This document shows positions 13,085 to 17,024 of a stretch of DNA of 17,024 nt, in pieces. The notes under the pieces were generated by a model. The model was not told where the DNA came from. It made no database searches and worked only from the letters and a program-made list of their open reading frames with translations. Position numbers and translations under genes: made by a program. Each line of letters opens with the position of its first letter. The first letter of the stretch is position 1. This DNA comes from Thermaceae bacterium (GTDB lineage Bacteria; Deinococcota; Deinococci; Deinococcales; Marinithermaceae), in the NCBI GenBank assembly GCA_027023345.1, contig JALVVO010000036.1, forward strand, positions 1-17,024. The letters run 5' to 3'.

Positions 13085-14398
13085 ATGAAAGGAAAGCGCC
13101 CCAAAGGGCCCTGGTGGATGGGTCTCTTGCTCCTCCTCGCCGCCTGCGCCCCCCGGCCGGCGGTCGAGGTCCGGCCGGTGCCGGGGGTGAAGGTGACGGT
13201 GCCGGTGAGCGCGCCCAAGCCCCAGGGCGCGACCGCGGTGGAGAGCGGCAAGAAGGCCGGCCTGCCGGCGATCAAGGTCCTGCCCGGGAACCCGCTTCCC
13301 GAGCCCGGGACCGCCTTTGCGGACGACTTCTCCACTTACCCCACCGGGGCCGTGCTGCCGGTGGTGGCGCCGGACCGCTACGGCCTTTTGCGCCAGGGCA
13401 ACTGGCAGAAGGTAAGCGTCACCGAGGCCTTCGACCCCTCGGGCCGGCTCGACAAGGCGGTGCGCCTCGAGGGCGGCTACGGCGAGGGCTTCCTCACCAC
13501 GGGGAGCCCGGACTGGACCGACTACCGCGTCTCGATGCGGATCAAGGTGCAGGAGGCCTGCTGCACCGATAGCCACCTCCGGGCGCGGCTCTTCCTGGAC
13601 GGGGCCGGGGGCCGGGCGCTGGAATTCCAGCTCGGCTTCGAGGGGGCCAAGCTCGTGAAGCTGGCCGGGGACCAGGCCTTCGTCCTGGTGGACCGCCCCG
13701 AGCTCCGCGACGTGGGCCGGGCCTTCCTCCGGGACGGCAACTGGCACGACCTGGTCTTCGAACTAAAAGGTGACGGCGCTGTCCGCGCGGTGCTCGACGG
13801 CACCGAGCTCCTCGTCTGGAAAGACCCCGACTACCGCCAGGGCGGCTTTGGCATCGGTCCCAAGGCCATCACTTTCTTCCTCGACGACCTGAAGATCGAG
13901 CGGCTGGGCACCGCCGGGCCCCCCTCGGAGGGGACGGCCCCGCCCAGCCGGGCCGACTTCTGCGGTCTTCGGGCCGGGGAGGAGCTTCCCCACGAGCGCT
14001 TTTTGGCGAGCGGCGAGGTGGAGCTTTTCCTCCTCGGCGGGGCCACGGCGGCCCGGGACTACCGGATCGGCTACTACCCCGCGGAAAAGCCCGAAGCGGT
14101 CACCTACCTGATCGAGCACCGGGGAGCCTTCGAACCCGCCACCTGCCTGAACCCCCCGCCCTCGGCCCGCTTCCGGCCGGAGGGGCCCTTCGGCCTCGCC
14201 CACACCTACGAGCACTACGGCACCAAGACCGCCTACAGCGAGGACGCCAGGAACGAGGCACCTAAGGGCTTTCGCGCCTACCGGGCCCTCAACCAAAAGG
14301 GCGAGGAGGTGGGCATCTTGCTCCTCATCGAGGACTGGATCGACGCCGACTACGACGACGTGGGGCTTTTGCTCCGCAGCGCCGAGTCCGAGCGATAG
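13085..14398 (+). CDS. Lipoprotein with LamG/jelly-roll-like domain and DUF4114-like C-terminal domain
   Basis: A 437-residue surface lipoprotein of unknown function. The signal sequence ends LLAAC with the lipidated Cys at 21. Residues about 78-280 look like a concanavalin/LamG jelly roll: FADDFSTYPTGAVLP, DYRVSMRIKV, HDLVFELKGDGAVRAVLDGTELL and FFLDDLKIERL. Residues about 290-437 resemble DUF4114: RIGYYPAEKPEAVTYLI, GPFGLAHTYEHYG, and near the end GILLLIEDWIDADYDDVGLLL, matching the FEDL...DxDYNDVV ending of that family, which may bind calcium. I set the start at ATG 13085, with GGGAGG at proper spacing; the in-frame ATG 13079 abuts the Shine-Dalgarno and is unlikely. It is the first gene downstream of the second CTTAACC box. 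The stop TAG is followed in the same frame by a related ORF. Confidence 0.82.
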   Translation: MKGKRPKGPWWMGLLLLLAACAPRPAVEVRPVPGVKVTVPVSAPKPQGATAVESGKKAGLPAIKVLPGNPLPEPGTAFADDFSTYPTGAVLPVVAPDRYGLLRQGNWQKVSVTEAFDPSGRLDKAVRLEGGYGEGFLTTGSPDWTDYRVSMRIKVQEACCTDSHLRARLFLDGAGGRALEFQLGFEGAKLVKLAGDQAFVLVDRPELRDVGRAFLRDGNWHDLVFELKGDGAVRAVLDGTELLVWKDPDYRQGGFGIGPKAITFFLDDLKIERLGTAGPPSEGTAPPSRADFCGLRAGEELPHERFLASGEVELFLLGGATAARDYRIGYYPAEKPEAVTYLIEHRGAFEPATCLNPPPSARFRPEGPFGLAHTYEHYGTKTAYSEDARNEAPKGFRAYRALNQKGEEVGILLLIEDWIDADYDDVGLLLRSAESER

Positions 14399-14404
14399 GC
14401 GGTG

Positions 14405-14845
14405 ATGCTGCTGGCGGCGACCCGTCCGGAACTCCCCCGCGAAGGCGGGGAGCGCTGCGGGTTCCGGCTGGCGCCGCCGCTCGCCGCCCGCGGGCTCGTT
14501 CCCCGCGGGCGGGTGCGGCTTCGCGTGCTCGAGGGGCCCGCCGGGCTGGCGATCGGCCACTACCGGCTCGCCGAGCCCGAACGGGGCACGCCGCTCCTCC
14601 GCCTCGCCGTCCCGGTTCCCCCGTGCGCCCCGGGACCCGAGGTCGCCTTCCTGCCCGGCGGCCCCTTCGGCCTCTACGCCGGGCCCCACCGGCTGGGCGA
14701 GGAGCTCGCCTTGCACCCCGCCTGCTCCCGGAAGGGGAAGGCGGCGCTCCTCGTCCTGGGGCCCGGCGTCGTCCTCCTGCTCACGGGGACCGAGCCCTAC
14801 CCCCTAAAAGGGGGTTCCCACCGGCCATCCGGGGCTGCACCCTGA
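14405..14845 (+). CDS. In-frame second, degenerate copy of the DUF4114-like domain
   Basis: A 146-residue frame beginning one sense codon plus one alternative GTG after the stop of the preceding gene and in the same reading frame. It has no signal peptide. Its body parallels the domain just upstream: CGFRLAPPL with CGLRAGEEL, IGHYRLAEPE with IGYYPAEKPE, FLPGGPFGLYAGPHRLG with FRPEGPFGLAHTYEHYG, and ALLVLGPGVVLLL with GILLLIEDW...VGLLL. The acidic EDWxDxDYDD motif is missing. Codons keep strong GC3, so it has been under coding constraint. It may be translated by coupling (AGGCGGTGATG start), be the tail of a longer protein truncated by the TAG, or be reached by occasional read-through. A secreted product would require fusion to the upstream protein. 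No independent function can be named. Confidence 0.5.
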   Translation: MLLAATRPELPREGGERCGFRLAPPLAARGLVPRGRVRLRVLEGPAGLAIGHYRLAEPERGTPLLRLAVPVPPCAPGPEVAFLPGGPFGLYAGPHRLGEELALHPACSRKGKAALLVLGPGVVLLLTGTEPYPLKGGSHRPSGAAP

Positions 14846-14864
14846 AGCCAGGTCAAAACGCACA

Positions 14865-14884
14865 GCCCCCCGACCCGGGGGGGC
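14865..14884 (+). terminator. GC hairpin upstream of the diguanylate cyclase gene
   Basis: GCCCCCC (14865-14871) pairs with GGGGGGC (14878-14884) across a 6-nt loop, 19 nt after the preceding stop. No T tract follows; instead the -10 of the next gene starts 2 nt later. It could end the lipoprotein transcript. Confidence 0.5.
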
Positions 14885-14885
14885 C

Positions 14886-14903
14886 TAGACTGCGGGTGTA
14901 GGG
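14886..14903 (+). promoter_or_regulatory. -10 element of the diguanylate cyclase gene
   Basis: TAGACT (14886-14891) fits TANNNT and ends 12 nt before the ATG at 14904, giving a leader of about 6 nt that still holds TAGGG. The -35 region falls in the GC hairpin and has no consensus. Confidence 0.45.
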
Positions 14904-15893
14904 ATGGCCGGCCGGAGCTCGAGCGACCTTATCCGGGAGCCCTTTGAGCGGTACTGGGGGGCCTACTACTGGTGGGTCATGGCCGCCGCCCTGGCGATCG
15001 CCCTGGTCACCCAGTACCCCTGGAAACACCGCGGCGACCTCTACACCGACGCCCTCTTCCTAGGTTGGACCCTCGCGCTCTACGCGGCCTCGCGGCGCTG
15101 GCCCTTTTGGTCTCGGCTGGTGCACGCCCTCGGGGTGCTTCCCATCCTGGCCTTCTACACCGCGCAGTCCGACACCGCGATCCCCCCTGAGTGCCACGCC
15201 GGGCTCTTCGTCCTGCTCGCCTTCTTCCCCATCTACACCGCCACCGCCATGGTCGGAGCCCCGGGCTTCGCCGCCGCCGCCCTGTTCGCCGCCGTGATTG
15301 GCTTCCCCTTTATCAGGAAACCCCCGCTCGTCCCCATCGCCTTTCTCTTCTGGTCGCTCGCCGGCCTCCTAGGGCTCGGCTACTACCGAATGACCGCGCG
15401 GCTCCGCGAGTTCCACCAAGTTCTGCTTGATCAGGCGCTCGCCGACCCCTTGACCGGGCTCCGGAATCGGCGGGCCCTCGAGGAGGACTTCACTCGACTA
15501 CAGGCGCTCGCGAAGAGAGAGAAAAAGCGGCTCATTTTCACCCTTTGGGACGTGAACGACCTCAAGAAGGTTAACGACAAATATGGCCACGCCGCCGGCG
15601 ACCGGGTGCTCAAGAAGTTCGCCCGGATCCTGCGCGAGGCCCTGCGGCAGTCCGACGCCCTCTACCGCATCGGGGGCGACGAGTTCGCCGGGCTGCACGT
15701 GGGGCTCGAAGACCCCGAAGCCATGCTCGCGCGGGTGCGCAAGCAGTTCCCTTGGGCCTCCTCAGGCTGGGTGGACGCCACCGACCTCGACTTCCAGGTC
15801 GCCTACCGATGGGTTGACGAGCGGATGTACCGAGATAAGGCGCACAAGCCCGAACAAATCCCCAAGTTCACCCGCGAGGAACCGGCCGGCTAG
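14904..15893 (+). CDS. Membrane-anchored diguanylate cyclase (GGDEF domain)
   Basis: A 329-residue enzyme predicted to make cyclic di-GMP from two GTP. Residues 20-162 contain about six membrane segments (for example WWVMAAALAIALVTQY, FVLLAFFPIYTATAMVGA, VPIAFLFWSLAGLLGLGYY) with no known sensor signature. The catalytic domain starts at DPLTGLRNRR (181-190). D216 in LWDVNDLKKVNDKYGH is the usual metal-binding Asp, and the active-site loop is intact as GGDEF (257-261). RQSD (248-251), five residues before GGDEF, forms the RxxD inhibitory site, so product feedback is expected. The domain ends early at VDERMYRDKAHK, with a shortened region after GGDEF compared with most family members. Its stop codon overlaps that of the convergent HAD gene through CTAG. 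The product could link surface or biofilm behaviour to the neighbouring lipoproteins, but this is only context. Confidence 0.93.
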   Translation: MAGRSSSDLIREPFERYWGAYYWWVMAAALAIALVTQYPWKHRGDLYTDALFLGWTLALYAASRRWPFWSRLVHALGVLPILAFYTAQSDTAIPPECHAGLFVLLAFFPIYTATAMVGAPGFAAAALFAAVIGFPFIRKPPLVPIAFLFWSLAGLLGLGYYRMTARLREFHQVLLDQALADPLTGLRNRRALEEDFTRLQALAKREKKRLIFTLWDVNDLKKVNDKYGHAAGDRVLKKFARILREALRQSDALYRIGGDEFAGLHVGLEDPEAMLARVRKQFPWASSGWVDATDLDFQVAYRWVDERMYRDKAHKPEQIPKFTREEPAG

Positions 15894-16534
15894 AGGATCT
15901 CGAGCCCCCGCCTCCGGGCCTCGCGCCGGAGGCGGGGGTCGGGGTCCACCGCCACCGGGTGGGCGGCCAGGAGCAGGAGGGGCAGGTCGGCGAGGGTGTC
16001 GCCGTAGGCGTAGTCGGGGGCCCCGCCGAGGCAGGCCCGGACCCGTTCTGCCTTCCTCCGGCCCACGTTGACCGGTCCGGCGAGGCGGCCGGTGGCGCGG
16101 CCCTCCCGGAGCTCGAGCGGGGTCCCGAGCGCCTCGACCTCGGGAGCGAGCCTTCGGGCGAAGGCCCTAAGCACCGGCTCGTAGGTGCCGGAGGCCAGCA
16201 CCACCCGGTGCCCCCGGTCGAGGTGGTCGAAAAGCCGCGCCACCACCCGCTCCTTTCGCTTCGGCCAGAGCTCCTCCTCCACCACCCCCTCGGCCACCTC
16301 GCGAAGGGCGGCCTCGTCTAGGCCCCGGAGCAGGCCGGCGAGGTCCCGCATCCAGACGTTTTGGTACCAGCGCCTCGGCAAGAGCCCCGCCTTGGCGAGG
16401 AGCGCCCCGGGTAAGTGGAGGGCGAAGAAGCGGTCGTACTCGGCCCTCCTCCCGTGGGCGCGGAGGTAGCGGGCGAGCCCCTTCCAGGTCTCGCCGGCGG
16501 TGAGGGTGCCCTCGAGGTCGAAGACCGCGGTCAA
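15890..16534 (-). CDS. HAD-superfamily subfamily IB phosphatase
   Basis: A 214-residue hydrolase of the phosphoserine-phosphatase-like HAD-IB group. Motif I is VFDLEGTLT with nucleophile D6; the second acid is Glu8 instead of the usual Asp, as also seen in ThrH-like members. The helical cap follows (ETWKGLARYLRAHG to LPRRWYQNVWMRDLAGLL). Motif II is VVLASGT, motif III the Lys in GRRKAERV, and motif IV YAYGDTLADLPLL. It ends with DPRLRREARRRGLEIL, typical for the subfamily. The substrate is unknown; a small phosphorylated metabolite or lipid is likely. I place the start at TTG 16534: it has GGAGG 4 nt upstream, overlaps the stop of the metallo-beta-lactamase gene (TTGA) and begins exactly at the HAD fold. 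The longer frame reaching 16729 is an arginine-rich shadow. Confidence 0.88.
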   Translation of the reverse strand: MTAVFDLEGTLTAGETWKGLARYLRAHGRRAEYDRFFALHLPGALLAKAGLLPRRWYQNVWMRDLAGLLRGLDEAALREVAEGVVEEELWPKRKERVVARLFDHLDRGHRVVLASGTYEPVLRAFARRLAPEVEALGTPLELREGRATGRLAGPVNVGRRKAERVRACLGGAPDYAYGDTLADLPLLLLAAHPVAVDPDPRLRREARRRGLEIL

Positions 16535-17024
16535 AGCGCCTCCGGGCGGTGCTTCTGCCAGTAGCGGACGAGGCCAAAGACCGAGTAGGCGCTGGGGTTT
16601 GCCGCCTCGTAGCGGGCGATCGCCTCCTCGCCGAGGCCAGCGGCGGCGAGCTCTTCCCGCACCTTGGCCTCGAAGAGGGGCACCATCGCCTCGGGAGAAA
16701 GGCCCTCTCTGAGCCGGTCCCGCACCCACGCGCCCCAGTCCGAAAGCCTCGCCTCGAGCTCCTCGAGCATCGGCCCCTTGTCCCGGTAGGCGCCAAAGTG
16801 GGTGAGGTAGAGGGTGTCTGCGGGGAGCGCCCGGAGCTTTGCGATCGAGGCCCGCCAGTCCTCGAGCTGGATGTCCGGCGGGGGGCAGGGCGGGAGCACC
16901 GGACCCCCGCCGAGCCGCACCCCGGCGACGTCGCCGGTGAAGACGGCGTCCCCGAGCGCCCAGACGTGGTGGTGCACCGCGTGGCCGGGGGTGGCGTGGG
17001 CCCCGAAGCCCCGCCCGCCCACCG
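16531..17024 (-). CDS. Metallo-beta-lactamase-fold hydrolase, C-terminal part, cut by window edge
   Basis: About 164 C-terminal residues of a metallo-hydrolase; the N-terminus with the HxHxDH zinc motif lies beyond base 17024. Seen here are HATPGHAVHHHVWAL (third His ligand), ALGDAVFTGDVAG (bridging Asp), and YLTHFGAY (last His), followed by an all-helical C-terminal extension with LSDWGAWVRDRLREGLSPEAMVPLF and a final YSVFGLVRYWQKHRPEAL. This extension is seen in glyoxalase II-like or ROK-type MBL hydrolases of thermophiles, but the substrate cannot be told. It overlaps the HAD gene start and so forms a coupled two-gene operon with it. An apparent GTG start at 17022 is only the window edge. 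Confidence 0.88.
   Translation of the reverse strand, partial: VGGRGFGAHATPGHAVHHHVWALGDAVFTGDVAGVRLGGGPVLPPCPPPDIQLEDWRASIAKLRALPADTLYLTHFGAYRDKGPMLEELEARLSDWGAWVRDRLREGLSPEAMVPLFEAKVREELAAAGLGEEAIARYEAANPSAYSVFGLVRYWQKHRPEAL

Noticed and set aside
15890..16729. N-terminal extension of the HAD protein up to 16729
   Set aside because: The extension is Arg/Gly-rich shadow of the metallo-beta-lactamase gene; the HAD fold begins at TTG 16534 with a good ribosome site.

Overview
The window is a very GC-rich stretch of a bacterial chromosome. It most likely comes from the Thermaceae (Thermus/Oceanithermus/Marinithermus side of Deinococcota). I base this on the compact Thermus-like GyrB, the DUF1931 double-histone-fold protein (a family I know from Thermus and Aquifex), TANNNT-type -10 elements lying close to start codons, and strong G/C preference at third codon positions. 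Genus assignment is an inference. I see no tRNA, rRNA, CRISPR array, IS element or phage gene, and no gap above 300 bases without a gene; the longest gaps are about 110-125 bases.

Layout, left to right. (1) 1-1184, minus: N-terminal two-thirds of an adenosylcobalamin-dependent (class II) ribonucleotide reductase, cut by the window edge. (2) 1261-2652, plus: a lipoprotein with a Big_5-like Ig domain and beta-propeller-like repeats. Its stop codon overlaps the stop of the convergent gene. (3) 2649-6837, minus: a compact cluster, in transcription order a ferritin-like protein, a baeRF/VLRF1 release-factor-like protein, a small heat shock protein, a hairpin, a DUF1931 histone-fold protein, a PsiE-family membrane protein, and a membrane protein carrying a metzincin-like zinc motif without its catalytic Glu. 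It reads as a stress or maintenance operon behind one strong promoter. (4) 6950-7630, plus: an exported TPR protein, divergent from (3), with overlapping -35 elements between the two promoters. (5) 7655-9565, minus: gyrB with a good promoter. (6) 9690-12044, minus: a large regulator (P-loop, TPR array, C-terminal SARP/OmpR-type winged helix). (7) 12102-14845, plus: a Cys-containing lipoprotein, then a LamG-like plus DUF4114-like lipoprotein, then an in-frame ORF that looks like a second, decayed copy of the DUF4114-like domain. (8) 14904-15893, plus: a membrane diguanylate cyclase, convergent with (9) 15890-17024, minus: a metallo-beta-lactamase-fold hydrolase (cut by the window edge) coupled to a HAD-IB phosphatase.

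The most interesting signal is regulatory. The two lipoprotein transcription units in (7) each begin with the same pair of direct repeats, CTTAACC-N4-CTTAACC. Each pair ends exactly 10 bp before a TAG-starting -10 element. This layout matches the Pho boxes bound by PhoB/SphR-type regulators and also the heptamer repeats bound by SARP regulators. One box lies immediately upstream of the divergent SARP-like regulator. Region (7) is therefore probably a small regulon of cell-surface proteins, controlled either by phosphate supply or by the adjacent regulator. A second, different 11-bp-phased repeat (GGCGTCA-N4-GGCGTCA) ends 8 bp before the likely -10 of the ribonucleotide reductase gene. Both convergent gene pairs whose stops touch do so through the same CTAG overlap.
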